Shown here: piece after piece, positions 1 to 8,281 of the stretch
How positions within the stretch are numbered: the first letter of the stretch is position 1
Layout: each line of letters opens with the position of its first letter
Assembly (NCBI GenBank): GCA_039184865.1
Contig: JBCDAV010000023.1
Coordinates: 17,867-81,866, forward strand
Length of the DNA: 64,000 bases
DNA from: Thermohalobaculum sp039184865
Lineage (GTDB): Bacteria; Pseudomonadota; Alphaproteobacteria; Rhodobacterales; Rhodobacteraceae
Reading direction: 5' to 3'
Notes under the pieces: model-generated
What the model was told of the DNA's origin: nothing
The model's input: the letters and a program-made list of their open reading frames with translations, nothing else
The model's database searches: none
Program-made: the position numbers and the translations under genes

Positions 1-449
1 TGATGAAGCTGCACGACCACGATTTCGATGCCGCCGCCCGGATGGTCGAGAACAGTTTCAAGATCTTCGAAGAAGCCAGCCACGCCGACTGCATGATGGT
101 CATCCCCTACGAGCTTCTGGTCGCCGACAAGCCCGGCCACATCTTCCAGATCGCCCGGCGCCTGGGCTTCTGGCCCGGCCTCGACGAGATCGCCGAGATC
201 GAGGCCGCGACCTCTGTCGACAAGCACAAGGAAGTCATGGAGAAGGTCAGCGCCGGCGAGATCGACGGCCTGACCCGGCGCAAGAACACCAACCGCGTCA
301 TGGTCGAGGACTCGCGCACGCTGATCAATGACCGCCACATCCAAAGCGGGGCCGAGGGCCGTTGGCGCCAGGAATTGAGTGAGAGCGAACAGAACAGCGC
401 GAACGAACGGTTCGGCGAGATCCTGAGCCGCTACGGCTATACGGTCTGA
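1..449 (+). CDS. Sulfotransferase-family protein, C-terminal part (cut by window edge)
   Basis: The frame is already open at the left edge and runs about 148 codons to a TGA that overlaps the next gene's ATG by one base. The visible part resembles the C-terminal half of PAPS-dependent sulfotransferases: an IPYELLVADKP stretch, then HIFQIARRLGF, then the basic RRKNTNR segment and an aromatic-rich tail. The PAPS-binding loop near the N-terminus lies outside the window, so activity cannot be judged. The ATG at position 3 is probably internal, because these enzymes usually exceed 250 residues. Translational coupling to the DMSP-lyase-like gene suggests co-transcription, not necessarily a shared pathway. 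Confidence 0.65.
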   Translation, partial: MKLHDHDFDAAARMVENSFKIFEEASHADCMMVIPYELLVADKPGHIFQIARRLGFWPGLDEIAEIEAATSVDKHKEVMEKVSAGEIDGLTRRKNTNRVMVEDSRTLINDRHIQSGAEGRWRQELSESEQNSANERFGEILSRYGYTV

Positions 450-1081
450 TGGGCGCGCCGATCCACGACACGATCCAGCGGCTTGCCGGGCAGGTCACGA
501 CGCTCCTGACCGCAAAGTCCCGCGAACTGGCACTGACCGAGAACCAGATCGCCTCGATCCGGCCACTCGATCACGTCGAGCCGATGGCGGTTCCGGCACT
601 CGGCGAGATCTGCGGTCCGCTGCCCCCGGACTGCCCCGCGACCGCCGACGTGTGCCGCAGCGTTCAGCTCGCCGCACCCTATCTGCGCTGGCGGCGCACC
701 TATTCCGAGGCGGACGGTTTTCCCCGGGCGTTCCTGACGCGGTACGGCTGGTTCGATCTGGCCGGACCCGAGGGGCCTTACACCGCCGACGGCCTGCGGA
801 TCATGATCGGATACTGGGGCGAGGGCCTGTTCTATCCCGACCACAGCCACGCGCAGGAGGAGCACTATCTGGTGCTGGCAGGCTCCGCGTGGTTCCGGCT
901 CGAAGACGCACCGCTGCGCCGTCTCGATGCGGGGGAAGTCTTCCATACGCCGCCCGGAATCGTGCATGCCGCCGAGATGCGCTATCAGCCCCTGCTCGCG
1001 CTCGCGATCTGGCGGGCGCAGGACGATCTGACCGTCCGCGTGCATCTGACCGATAGCGACCGGAAGGTCGAAGCGGGCTGA
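449..1081 (+). CDS. dddQ: DMSP lyase, DddQ-like cupin
   Basis: This 210-residue protein matches the length and layout of DddQ-type dimethylsulfoniopropionate lyases, which cleave DMSP to dimethyl sulfide and acrylate in the cytoplasm. The N-terminal half is helical. The C-terminal half is a single cupin. The first cupin motif reads YPDHSHAQEEHYLVLAG, giving likely metal and catalytic residues His132, His134, Glu138 and Tyr140. The second, GEVFHTPPGIVH, supplies His173. The GYWGEGLFYPDH lead-in is characteristic of the family. The ATG overlaps the previous stop codon. DddL, DddW or another small cupin are alternatives, but the two-motif spacing fits DddQ best. Confidence 0.82.
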   Translation: MGAPIHDTIQRLAGQVTTLLTAKSRELALTENQIASIRPLDHVEPMAVPALGEICGPLPPDCPATADVCRSVQLAAPYLRWRRTYSEADGFPRAFLTRYGWFDLAGPEGPYTADGLRIMIGYWGEGLFYPDHSHAQEEHYLVLAGSAWFRLEDAPLRRLDAGEVFHTPPGIVHAAEMRYQPLLALAIWRAQDDLTVRVHLTDSDRKVEAG

Positions 1082-1123
1082 CACACGGCACCCGCGCCGA
1101 TCCCTGCGTTTGCGCATGTGGAT

Positions 1124-1135
1124 GTTCACTTGAAC
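1124..1135. promoter_or_regulatory. Short palindrome GTTCA-CT-TGAAC
   Basis: Perfect 5-bp arms around a 2-bp centre, lying just before the longer inverted repeat. It could be one operator half of a composite regulatory site. The function is inferred only from position. Confidence 0.3.
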
Positions 1136-1140
1136 AAACC

Positions 1141-1185
1141 TTATCCACCTCGATATCGATCCAAAAATTCAGCCGAGGTGGATAA
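1141..1185. promoter_or_regulatory. 12-bp inverted repeat, TTATCCACCTCG / CGAGGTGGATAA
   Basis: The arms at 1141-1152 and 1174-1185 are perfect reverse complements separated by 21 bp. There is no T-run after the right arm, so a terminator is less likely than a regulator-binding region or a two-site operator for the liv operon. The outer bases resemble the DnaA-box core TTATCCAC, but a pair alone is not an origin. Confidence 0.45.
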
Positions 1186-1426
1186 GTCATTTTCCGCCGC
1201 GATGTCGTCCCAGCGATCCCGGATCGAACCGGCCGGTTGGCCGTTTTCTGTTCGGAGACGAGAGCCCTTTCGGCGCGTTTTGCGAAGCGGTCCGCCTATC
1301 GCAGTCTGTCCGCTCAGCGCAGCCACAAGCCCGCTATTGCACGGCTTTGGAGCCGCGAATTCCCCTTTCAAGCGGTGAAACCTCTGTTAAGACTTGCGCT
1401 GGAGGCAAGAGGGGACAGCCGTACGG

Positions 1427-2203
1427 ATGAGCGCGACCGAAGTTCTGCGGGTCGAGAACCTCGTCAAGCACTACGGCGGCGTCCAGGCCGTGCGCGGGGT
1501 GTCGTTCACGGTGCCCGAGGCCAGCATCACGGGGCTGATCGGTCCGAACGGTGCGGGCAAGACGACGACCTTCAACTGCATCGCGGGCGCTGAAAATCCA
1601 ACGGATGGAAAGGTTTACCTCTATGGGGAGGAGATCACCGGGGTGCCGACGCACCGGCTCTATGACCTCGCGCTGCTACGGACGTTTCAGCTCAGCCAGG
1701 AGTACCGCAAGCTGACCGCTCTGGAGAACCTGATGGTCGCCGCCCCGGAGCAGGCGGGCGAGCGCATCTTCGCCAACTGGTTCGCGGCATCGGCGGTGCG
1801 GGCCCGCGAACGCGAGGTGCTCGACCGCGCGCGCGACACGCTGGAGTTCCTCGGACTCACCCATGTGGCGACGGAACTGGCCGGAAACCTCTCGGGCGGC
1901 CAGAAGAAGCTGCTCGAGCTTGGCCGCACGATGATGACCGACGCCAAGCTGGTGCTGCTGGACGAGCCCGGCGCCGGCGTGAACCCGACGCTGATGCTCA
2001 AGGTGATCGAGATGATCCGCCGCCTGAACGAAGAGCGCGGCTACACCTTCTGCATCATCGAGCACGACATGGATCTGGTCGCCGATCTTTGCCAGCACGT
2101 CATCGTGCTCGCTGACGGACAGATCCTGACCGAAGGCCCGATGGCCGAGGTCCGCGAGAACCAGCAGGTAATCGACGCCTATTTCGGGGGCGAACTGGCG
2201 TGA
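1427..2203 (+). CDS. livG: ABC transporter ATP-binding protein, LivG type
   Basis: A 258-residue cytoplasmic ATPase of the branched-chain amino acid/amide (HAAT) uptake family. The Walker A loop is GPNGAGKTT at residues 39-47, the signature is LSGGQKK, and Walker B is LVLLDEPGAG followed by VNPT. These are typical of LivG. The frame is open further upstream from a TTG at 1394. The ATG at 1427 is preferred because the GAGGGG purine stretch sits 12 bases before it and the family alignment begins there. It is the first gene of livGFH-lipoprotein-livM-livK. The substrate is not readable; branched-chain amino acids, urea or short amides are all possible. Confidence 0.88.
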   Translation: MSATEVLRVENLVKHYGGVQAVRGVSFTVPEASITGLIGPNGAGKTTTFNCIAGAENPTDGKVYLYGEEITGVPTHRLYDLALLRTFQLSQEYRKLTALENLMVAAPEQAGERIFANWFAASAVRAREREVLDRARDTLEFLGLTHVATELAGNLSGGQKKLLELGRTMMTDAKLVLLDEPGAGVNPTLMLKVIEMIRRLNEERGYTFCIIEHDMDLVADLCQHVIVLADGQILTEGPMAEVRENQQVIDAYFGGELA

Positions 2204-2922
2204 ACCGCGTCCTCGATATCGCCGATCTGCACGCAGGTTACGGCGAGACCGAGATCCTGCACGGGCTGAACATCCATGTCGATCCAAGCGAGATCGTTGT
2301 GGTCGTCGGCCCGAACGGCGCAGGCAAGTCCACGGCGATGAAGGCGGTGCTGGGTCTCCTCAACATCACCTCCGGTACGATCTCGCTGGAGGGGGCCGAG
2401 ATCACCGACACGCCACCAACGGAAGTCGTCACCAAGGGCGTCTCCTACGTGCCGCAGACGCACAACGTTTTCGTCTCGCTCAGCGTGCAGGAGAACCTCG
2501 AAATGGGCGCCTGGACCCGGCCGACCGGCATGGCCGAGCGACTGGACGAGATGTACGCGCTGTTCCCGGATCTGGCCGAGAAACGCGCGCAACCGGCCGG
2601 ATCGCTCTCGGGCGGTCAGCGCCAGATGGTCGCCATGGCAAAGGCGCTGATGGTCGACCCGCACATCCTGTTCCTGGACGAGCCGACGGCGGGCCTCAGT
2701 CCCAAGTACCGGGGCCAGATCTTCGAGACCGTGCAGCGGATCAATGGCACCGGCGTGCCCGTTTTGATGGTCGAGCAGAACGCCAAGCAGGCCCTCGGCG
2801 TCGCCCATCGCGGCTACGTGCTGGTGGACGGCCAGAACCGCCATACCGGAACGGGTGCCGAACTGATCGCCGACCCCGAGGTCGCAAGGATGTTCCTCGG
2901 GGCGCGGGCGGAGACCGCCTGA
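2200..2922 (+). CDS. livF: ABC transporter ATP-binding protein, LivF type
   Basis: A 240-residue second ATPase of the HAAT transporter. Walker A is GPNGAGKST at residues 37-45, the signature is LSGGQRQMVAMAKAL, Walker B is ILFLDEPTAGLSP, and the switch histidine is replaced by the VEQN sequence usual for LivF. It starts at GTG, sharing the bases GTGA with the livG stop, so the two ATPases are translationally coupled and probably made in equal amounts. Together they would power the LivH/LivM channel. Confidence 0.9.
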   Translation: MNRVLDIADLHAGYGETEILHGLNIHVDPSEIVVVVGPNGAGKSTAMKAVLGLLNITSGTISLEGAEITDTPPTEVVTKGVSYVPQTHNVFVSLSVQENLEMGAWTRPTGMAERLDEMYALFPDLAEKRAQPAGSLSGGQRQMVAMAKALMVDPHILFLDEPTAGLSPKYRGQIFETVQRINGTGVPVLMVEQNAKQALGVAHRGYVLVDGQNRHTGTGAELIADPEVARMFLGARAETA

Positions 2923-3876
2923 ATGTGGGAGTTTGTCAACTTCTACCTGATGCCCGGGGTGGTCCTCGGCTGTATCTATGCGCTTGGTGCCATTGGGATT
3001 TCCCTGACGTTCGGAATCCTGCGATTCTCGAACTTCGCGCACGGCGACACCATGACCTTCGGGGTCTATGTCACGCTGTCGCTGGTCCTGCTCTCGGGCC
3101 TGCACCCGCTGCTCGTCGCTCCCATCGCCATGGCCGTGACCGCGGCGATGGCCATCGGCATCGACAAGCTGTTCTACAAGCCGTTCCGCAATTCTCCGAC
3201 AATCATGCTGGTCATCGCCTCTTTCGGACTGATGCTGATGATCCGCTCGGTGGTGCAGTTCTTCTGGGGTGTCCAGCTCCAGCCGATGGTCAAGGGCATC
3301 CAGATGCCGATGCAGGAACTGCGCCCGTTCCTGCTGCCGATGAAGCACGTCCTGATCATCGGCGGCACGGTGATCCTGATGCTCGCCGTCCATTTTCTGC
3401 TGACCCGGACCCGGATCGGCAAGGCGATGCGGGCGGTCTCGGACAGCCCGGAACTGGCGCGCGTCACCGGGATCGACACCGAGAAGGTCATCCGCATGAC
3501 CTGGATCGTCGGATCGTGCCTCGCTGTCGCGGCGGGCGTGTTCCTCGCCATGGACACCCATGTCGAGACCATGATGGGCTTCAAGCTTCTGTTGCCGATG
3601 TTCGCCGCGGCCATCCTCGGCGGGATCGGGAAGCCTTACGGCGCCGTCGCCGGCGGCCTCGTCATCGGCATCGCCGAGGAGCTGTCCGCCTTCCCCTGGA
3701 TCGCGGCCCTCGGCGTCTGCGACGGCAACACCTTCACAATATCTACGCTGAATCTCGTCAGCAATTGCAACGCTCCGCTCCTCAATCCCGGCTACAAGGC
3801 CGGGGTGGCCTTTGCGATCATGGTCGCCATGTTGATCTGGCGTCCCCAGGGCCTGTTCCGAGGGAGGCAATTCTGA
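2923..3876 (+). CDS. livH: Branched-chain amino acid-type ABC permease, LivH
   Basis: A 317-residue inner-membrane protein with about eight hydrophobic segments. It carries the LivH hallmarks: an N-terminal YALGAIGISLTFGILRFSN stretch and, near residue 170, the RTRIGKAMRAVSDSPELARVTGI loop that contacts the ATPase. The ATG follows directly after the livF stop. A short hydrophilic insert near residues 265-285 (CDGNTF...NCNAP) with two cysteines faces the outside and is longer than in typical LivH proteins. Confidence 0.9.
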   Translation: MWEFVNFYLMPGVVLGCIYALGAIGISLTFGILRFSNFAHGDTMTFGVYVTLSLVLLSGLHPLLVAPIAMAVTAAMAIGIDKLFYKPFRNSPTIMLVIASFGLMLMIRSVVQFFWGVQLQPMVKGIQMPMQELRPFLLPMKHVLIIGGTVILMLAVHFLLTRTRIGKAMRAVSDSPELARVTGIDTEKVIRMTWIVGSCLAVAAGVFLAMDTHVETMMGFKLLLPMFAAAILGGIGKPYGAVAGGLVIGIAEELSAFPWIAALGVCDGNTFTISTLNLVSNCNAPLLNPGYKAGVAFAIMVAMLIWRPQGLFRGRQF

Positions 3877-4118
3877 TGCATTTCGATACCCAAATTCCCC
3901 ATGGCGCCGCGCTCGCGCCGGCCGCCGTTCTGGTTCTCACGCTCGCCGGTTGCGAGACGCCCGACATCTATAACGAGGAACCGCCCGTCGGCGCGCTCCG
4001 GGTCGGCGAGGTGATCCTGGTCGATGACGGATCCTGCCCGGTCGGGCAGATCAAGGAAGTGCGTGCCGGCAATCGCCGGTTGGTGACGCCGCGCACGCGA
4101 ACGTGCATAGAGTGGTAG
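3876..4118 (+). CDS. Small lipoprotein inside the liv operon
   Basis: An 80-residue protein whose ATG overlaps the livH TGA by one base. The N-terminal hydrophobic segment ends in the lipobox LAGC (Cys26). A short periplasmic domain of about 55 residues follows, containing VILVDDGSCPVGQIKEV and a second cysteine near the end, so a disulfide is possible. The DDGSCP-GQIKEV pattern recalls small exported proteins (DUF6719-like) encoded inside liv operons of other alphaproteobacteria. I know of no assigned function. The position between the two permease genes suggests a role linked to the transporter. It sits inside a longer same-frame ORF that shadows livH and is easily missed. Confidence 0.65.
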   Translation: MHFDTQIPHGAALAPAAVLVLTLAGCETPDIYNEEPPVGALRVGEVILVDDGSCPVGQIKEVRAGNRRLVTPRTRTCIEW

Positions 4119-4161
4119 ATTAGGCGGTCAGCCGCTTATCTGCCGCAGGAGAAGGGTCATT

Positions 4162-5160
4162 ATGGACGCCTTGTACGGTTACGGCATTTATGCGCTGACG
4201 TTGGCCTCGATGGGCGGGATCTATGCGATCCTCGTGCTCGGCCTGAACATCCAGTGGGGCTTCACCGGGCTCTTCAATGCGGGCGTCGCCGGGTTCATCG
4301 CCGTCGGCGCCTATACGCAGGCACTGCTGACCACGCCGGTTTCGGCGCGCCATATCGGCGGTATTGAGATGCCGATCCCGATGGCGATGGTGCTGGCGAT
4401 GATCCTCTCCGCGATCGTCGCCTATTTCATCGCGCGGATCTGCGTTCGGCTCAGGTCCGATTATCTCGCCATCGCCACCATTGGGATTGCCGAGATCCTG
4501 CGCCTGATCTTCAAGAACGAGCTTTGGGCCACGAACGGACCGCGCGGCGTCAGCCAGATCCCCAAGGCGTTCGAGAGCCTGCCGCAGCCTTGGAACATTG
4601 TCGCGTTCTTGCTCATGGTGCTGGCCATCGTCGCGGTGATCTACATCCTGCTGGAACGCGCACGGCTCTCGCCCTGGGGCCGGGTCATGACGGCAATCCG
4701 CGAGAACGAGCAGGCGGCGTCGGCGGCGGGCAAGGATGTCGAGCGCTTCCGGGTCGAGAGCTTCGTGATCGGTGCTGCACTCATGGGCCTCGGCGGTGCG
4801 CTGCTGGCGCAGTACCTCAAGCAGATTGACCCGCAGGTCTCGGACCCGCTGACGGCGACGTTCCTCGTCTGGGTGATGCTGATCGCCGGGGGCTCGGCGA
4901 ACAACCGCGGTGCGATCCTCGGTGCGTTCCTGCTCTGGACCGTCTGGTCGGCGACGCAGATTCTCTCGGGCTTCCTGCCCAACGAGATCGTTGTGTTCGG
5001 CTTTGAAATCGGGAATCTTCAGGTGAGGTCGGCCTATGTCCGGATTTTCCTGATCGGGCTGATCCTGCAGTTCATCCTGCAGCAGCGTCCCGAGGGCCTG
5101 TTGCCGGAGCAGCGGCCCGCCCCGGTGGGGATGGGCAAACTTCAGGGAGAAAGAGCATGA
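4162..5160 (+). CDS. livM: Branched-chain amino acid-type ABC permease, LivM
   Basis: A 332-residue inner-membrane permease with about nine hydrophobic segments. It has the LivM features: an N-terminal YAILVLGLNIQWGFTGLFNAG stretch, YLAIATIGIAEILRL in the middle, and the ATPase-coupling loop SPWGRVMTAIRENEQAASAAGK near residue 180. A purine-rich GCAGGAGAAGG precedes the ATG. It pairs with LivH to form the channel. Its end overlaps the start of the binding-protein gene by 4 bp (ATGA). Confidence 0.9.
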   Translation: MDALYGYGIYALTLASMGGIYAILVLGLNIQWGFTGLFNAGVAGFIAVGAYTQALLTTPVSARHIGGIEMPIPMAMVLAMILSAIVAYFIARICVRLRSDYLAIATIGIAEILRLIFKNELWATNGPRGVSQIPKAFESLPQPWNIVAFLLMVLAIVAVIYILLERARLSPWGRVMTAIRENEQAASAAGKDVERFRVESFVIGAALMGLGGALLAQYLKQIDPQVSDPLTATFLVWVMLIAGGSANNRGAILGAFLLWTVWSATQILSGFLPNEIVVFGFEIGNLQVRSAYVRIFLIGLILQFILQQRPEGLLPEQRPAPVGMGKLQGERA

Positions 5161-6359
5161 AGAAGTTTTTGACCGGTGCAGCCCTCGCCGCACTGCTGAC
5201 CGCCCCGGCGATGGCCGCCGATATCAAGGTCGGCTCGGTCGCCGGCATCACGGGACCGATCGCCGAACTGGTCGCGCCGATCATGGACGGCCGCGCGCTG
5301 GCCGCCGAGCACATCAATTCGAACGGCGGTCTCTTGGGCGGTGACAGCATGGTCATGGTGCCGGCCGACAGCCAGTGCGATCCGAAGGCCGGCGTCGACG
5401 CGGGCAACAAGGTGGTGAACGTCGATCAGGTCGTCGCGATCATCGGTGCGTCGTGCTCGGGCGCGACCAACGGCATGGTCCAGTCGGTGACGATCCCGGC
5501 GGGCATCCCGTCGATTTCGGACTCGGCCACGGCACCGTCGATCTCGGATCTCGACGACAAGGGCCTCGTGTTCCGCACGGCCCCGTCCGATGCCTATCAG
5601 GGCGCGGCACTGGCGCAGTACGCCTATGACCAGGGCTTCCGCAAGCTGGCGATGACCTACGCGAACGACGACTACAACGCGGGCATCGCCACGGTCTTCG
5701 CCCAGGTCTTCGCGGATATCGGCGGCACCATCACGGCGAACCAGGTGCACGAGCCGAACAAGGCATCGTACCGCGCCGAGGTTGCCACGATGGCAGGCGG
5801 CGGCGATGCCGAGGGGCTCGCGCTGTTCGCCTATTACGGCGGGTCCGGCATCACCATCATCAAGAACTCGCTCGAGACCGGCAGCTTCGGCAAGTTCGTC
5901 GGCGCGGACGGCATGTTCGACCAATCGGTCATCGACCAGATCGGCGCCGACACGCTGCGCGGGAATATCTGGCTGACGCAGTCGGCCTCGGACCCGGACT
6001 CGGCGAGCTACAAGTCGTTCGCCGAGGCCTATGCCGCGACCGGCAACGACCCGCAGGCGCCCTATGCCGCGCACGGCTATGACGCGACCTTCATGCTCGC
6101 CATGGCAATCGAGAAGGCCGGGTCGGCGGATTCGGGTGCCATCGCCAAGGCGCTGATGGAGATCAACGATCCGAACGGCGTCGAGGTCGGCCCGGGCCAG
6201 TGGGCCGAGGCCAAGGCCGCGATCGCAGCCGGCAACGCCGTGAACTACACCGGCGCGACCGGTTCGGTGGACTTCGATGCGAACGGTGATGTGCCGGGCT
6301 TCTACGGCGTCAACACCGTGGGCGCGGACGGCAGCTGGGAGACCACGCTGCTGAAGTAA
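5157..6359 (+). CDS. livK: Periplasmic substrate-binding protein of the liv-type transporter
   Basis: A 400-residue exported protein. A signal peptide is clear: MKK, a hydrophobic core, and cleavage after AMA near residue 20. The mature part begins IKVGSVAGITGPIAEL, the standard start of the type I peripheral-binding fold of LivK/UrtA/AmiC-like proteins. A conserved IIGASCSGATNGM segment follows near residue 95. Cysteines at the usual places suggest one disulfide. It overlaps livM by 4 bp, so it is the last gene of the transporter operon. The ligand is not readable. Downstream nucleoside genes do not settle it, as BMP proteins usually handle nucleosides. Confidence 0.88.
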   Translation: MKKFLTGAALAALLTAPAMAADIKVGSVAGITGPIAELVAPIMDGRALAAEHINSNGGLLGGDSMVMVPADSQCDPKAGVDAGNKVVNVDQVVAIIGASCSGATNGMVQSVTIPAGIPSISDSATAPSISDLDDKGLVFRTAPSDAYQGAALAQYAYDQGFRKLAMTYANDDYNAGIATVFAQVFADIGGTITANQVHEPNKASYRAEVATMAGGGDAEGLALFAYYGGSGITIIKNSLETGSFGKFVGADGMFDQSVIDQIGADTLRGNIWLTQSASDPDSASYKSFAEAYAATGNDPQAPYAAHGYDATFMLAMAIEKAGSADSGAIAKALMEINDPNGVEVGPGQWAEAKAAIAAGNAVNYTGATGSVDFDANGDVPGFYGVNTVGADGSWETTLLK

Positions 6360-6368
6360 GTCCGATAC

Positions 6369-6425
6369 GGATGGGCGTGCGCCCGTCCTGAGAAAGCTGC
6401 GGAGGGTGGGCGACCGGTCCACCCT
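6369..6425 (+). terminator. Two stem-loops after livK
   Basis: The first stem pairs GGATGGGCG (6369-6377) with CGCCCGTCC (6380-6388), with one G-T pair. The second pairs AGGGTGG (6403-6409) with CCACCCT (6419-6425). Neither has a strong T-run. They are better read as attenuating or mRNA-stabilising structures between livK and the nucleoside hydrolase gene than as a full terminator. Confidence 0.4.
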
Positions 6426-6446
6426 TCATTCGTTCTGAGGATCGCC

Positions 6447-7400
6447 ATGAAGAAGATCATCATCGACACCGATCCCGGCATCGACGACGCCATGGCGATC
6501 CAGCTGGCCTTTGCGCATCCCGAACTTGAGGTCGTCGGGCTGACCAGCATCTTCGGCAACGTGCATGTGCCCATCGCGACACGCAACGCGCTGGCGCTGG
6601 CCGAGATGGCCGGTTCGGACTGTCCGGTCGCGGAAGGTGCCGATGTGCCTCTGGTCCAGCCGCAGCGCCCGCCCGGTTACTACGTGCATGGCGATGACGG
6701 GTTCGGCAATTCCGGCGTGATCGAGCCCAAGGGCAAGAAAGACCCACGCAGTGCGGCCCGGTTCATCGTCGATACCGTGAATGCGCATCCGGGAGAGATC
6801 ACGCTTTGCCCGATCGGTCCGCTGACCAACATCGCCCTTGCCTTGCGGCTCGACCCCTCGATCGCATCGAAGGTCGCCGGAGTGACGATCATGGGCGGCG
6901 CGGTCGAAGCGCCGGGCAACGTCACCGAGTTCGCCGAGGCCAATATCTGGCACGATCCTCATGCCGCGGCAGAGGTTTTCAAAGCCGAGTGGCCGATGAC
7001 CCTGATCGGGCTGGACGTGACCGAAATCGTCCGCTGCACGCCCGGGGACTTCAGCGCGCTGGAAGCAGCCTCGCCGAAGATCGGCGGTTTCCTGAACCGC
7101 GCCGTCCAGTTCTATTTCGAATGGCACCGGACCAAGCCGCACTACGCCCACGGCGCGTTCGAGGGCTGCTTCATGCACGACCCATCCGCCGTGCTCGCCA
7201 TCACGAAACCGGAGTTCTTCACTTATCGCGAAACCCCAATCTCGATCGCGACGGATGGTGAGCGCGTCGCCAAAACGGCGCCTGCTCCTTATGGGCCCGC
7301 GGTCAAGGTCGCGCTGCAGGTCGACAAGGACGCGGTCCGTGAGGCTTTCCTGACGATCACAAAAGCCTCGGACGCTTGCCGGGAAGCACGTTTGGCATAA
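6447..7400 (+). CDS. Nucleoside hydrolase, IunH/RihA family
   Basis: A 317-residue enzyme that would split ribonucleosides into base and ribose. The calcium-binding signature DTDPGIDDA lies at residues 7-15, giving Asp9, Asp13 and Asp14. The conserved VTIMGGAVEAPGNVTEFAEANIW segment in the middle forms the ribose site, and GAFEGCFMHDP near residue 235 contributes the C-terminal active-site histidine and aspartate. The length is normal for the family. It lies between the liv-type transporter and the nucleoside importer, so it probably processes imported nucleosides. Purine or pyrimidine preference cannot be read from the sequence. Confidence 0.88.
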   Translation: MKKIIIDTDPGIDDAMAIQLAFAHPELEVVGLTSIFGNVHVPIATRNALALAEMAGSDCPVAEGADVPLVQPQRPPGYYVHGDDGFGNSGVIEPKGKKDPRSAARFIVDTVNAHPGEITLCPIGPLTNIALALRLDPSIASKVAGVTIMGGAVEAPGNVTEFAEANIWHDPHAAAEVFKAEWPMTLIGLDVTEIVRCTPGDFSALEAASPKIGGFLNRAVQFYFEWHRTKPHYAHGAFEGCFMHDPSAVLAITKPEFFTYRETPISIATDGERVAKTAPAPYGPAVKVALQVDKDAVREAFLTITKASDACREARLA

Positions 7401-7433
7401 CACTGGCGGCATCACGCCCAAGCGGAGCGCACC

Positions 7434-8273
7434 ATGTTCGACATCCAGACCGTCTCCTACACCAGCCCGGACGCGCCGGCCGCCTTCACGCGCAGCCTCC
7501 GCGAGACCGGGTTCGCCGTGCTGACCGATCATCCGGTGACGCCGGAGCGCATCCAGGCCGCCTACGCTGCCTGGGGCGGGTTCTTCAACTCCGACGAGAA
7601 ACATGCCTACACCGTCGATCCGTCGACGCAGGACGGCTATTTCCCGTTCAAGTCCGAGAACGCCAAGGGTGCCAAGGCCAAGGACCTGAAGGAGTTCTAC
7701 CACGTCTATCCGGAAGGACGGGTGCCGCCCTCGATCGAGGACCTCACCCGAACGCTCTACGACGATCTGGTCGAGATCGGCGCCACCCTGTTGAAGTGGG
7801 TGCAGGACAACGCGCCGGAAGACATAAAGGCCAAGTTCTCCGAGGCGCTTCCACAGATGCTCGCGGGGTCCAAGCAGAACCTCTTGCGCGTGCTGCACTA
7901 TCCGCCGCTGGATGAGGCCCCCGAGCCCGGCGCCGTGCGCGCCGCTGCGCACGGCGATATCAACCTGATCACCGTGCTGGTTGCTGGTTCCGCTCCCGGG
8001 CTGGAGGCGCAGGACACGGCGGGCAACTGGCATGCAGTGCCCTGCGACCCAGGCATGATAGCAATCAACTGTGGCGACATGCTCGAGATGGCATCCGGCG
8101 GCTATTTCCCGTCGACCGTCCACCGCGTCGTGAACCCCGAGAAGACCGAGACCGGCGCGCGCTTCTCGATGCCGATGTTCCTGCACCCGCGCCCCGAGGT
8201 CGTCCTGAAGCCCGGCACGACGGCGGATGATTTTCTTCAGGAACGGCTGCGCGAGATCGGGCTGAAGGGCTGA
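7434..8273 (+). CDS. 2-oxoglutarate/Fe(II) oxygenase, isopenicillin N synthase-like
   Basis: A 279-residue protein of the non-haem iron oxygenase superfamily. The metal triad is visible: His173 and Asp175 in AAHGDINLIT, and His230 in PSTVHRVVNP. Arg243 and Ser245 (ARFSMP) form the usual R-x-S cosubstrate motif, so 2-oxoglutarate is the likely cosubstrate. N-terminal FAVLTDHPV and the following helices match the DIOX_N region. It follows the nucleoside hydrolase by 33 bp and is probably co-transcribed. Some relatives hydroxylate nucleobases (for example thymine 7-hydroxylase), which fits the setting, but the substrate is an inference. Confidence 0.82.
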   Translation: MFDIQTVSYTSPDAPAAFTRSLRETGFAVLTDHPVTPERIQAAYAAWGGFFNSDEKHAYTVDPSTQDGYFPFKSENAKGAKAKDLKEFYHVYPEGRVPPSIEDLTRTLYDDLVEIGATLLKWVQDNAPEDIKAKFSEALPQMLAGSKQNLLRVLHYPPLDEAPEPGAVRAAAHGDINLITVLVAGSAPGLEAQDTAGNWHAVPCDPGMIAINCGDMLEMASGGYFPSTVHRVVNPEKTETGARFSMPMFLHPRPEVVLKPGTTADDFLQERLREIGLKG

Positions 8274-8281
8274 CGACAATT

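Larger units (their letters stand above)
1082..1426. other. Intergenic region upstream of livG
   Basis: No convincing gene is seen in these 345 bases. The region holds two inverted repeats (listed separately). The first half probably contains the transcription end of the dddQ pair and the second half the promoter region of the liv operon. A purine-rich GGAGG lies at 1401-1405 and GAGGGG at 1409-1414 before the livG ATG. Confidence 0.6.

Noticed and set aside
1141..1185. Replication origin with DnaA boxes
   Set aside because: Only a TTATCCAC-like pair is present; there is no cluster, AT-rich unwinding region or dnaA/parAB context.
2179..3870. 563-codon minus-strand ORF
   Set aside because: Antisense shadow of livF and livH, rich in Asp/His/Arg as is usual for shadows in GC-rich DNA, with no family features.
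6426..8279. 617-codon minus-strand ORF
   Set aside because: Antisense to the nucleoside hydrolase and oxygenase genes, which have complete catalytic motifs.
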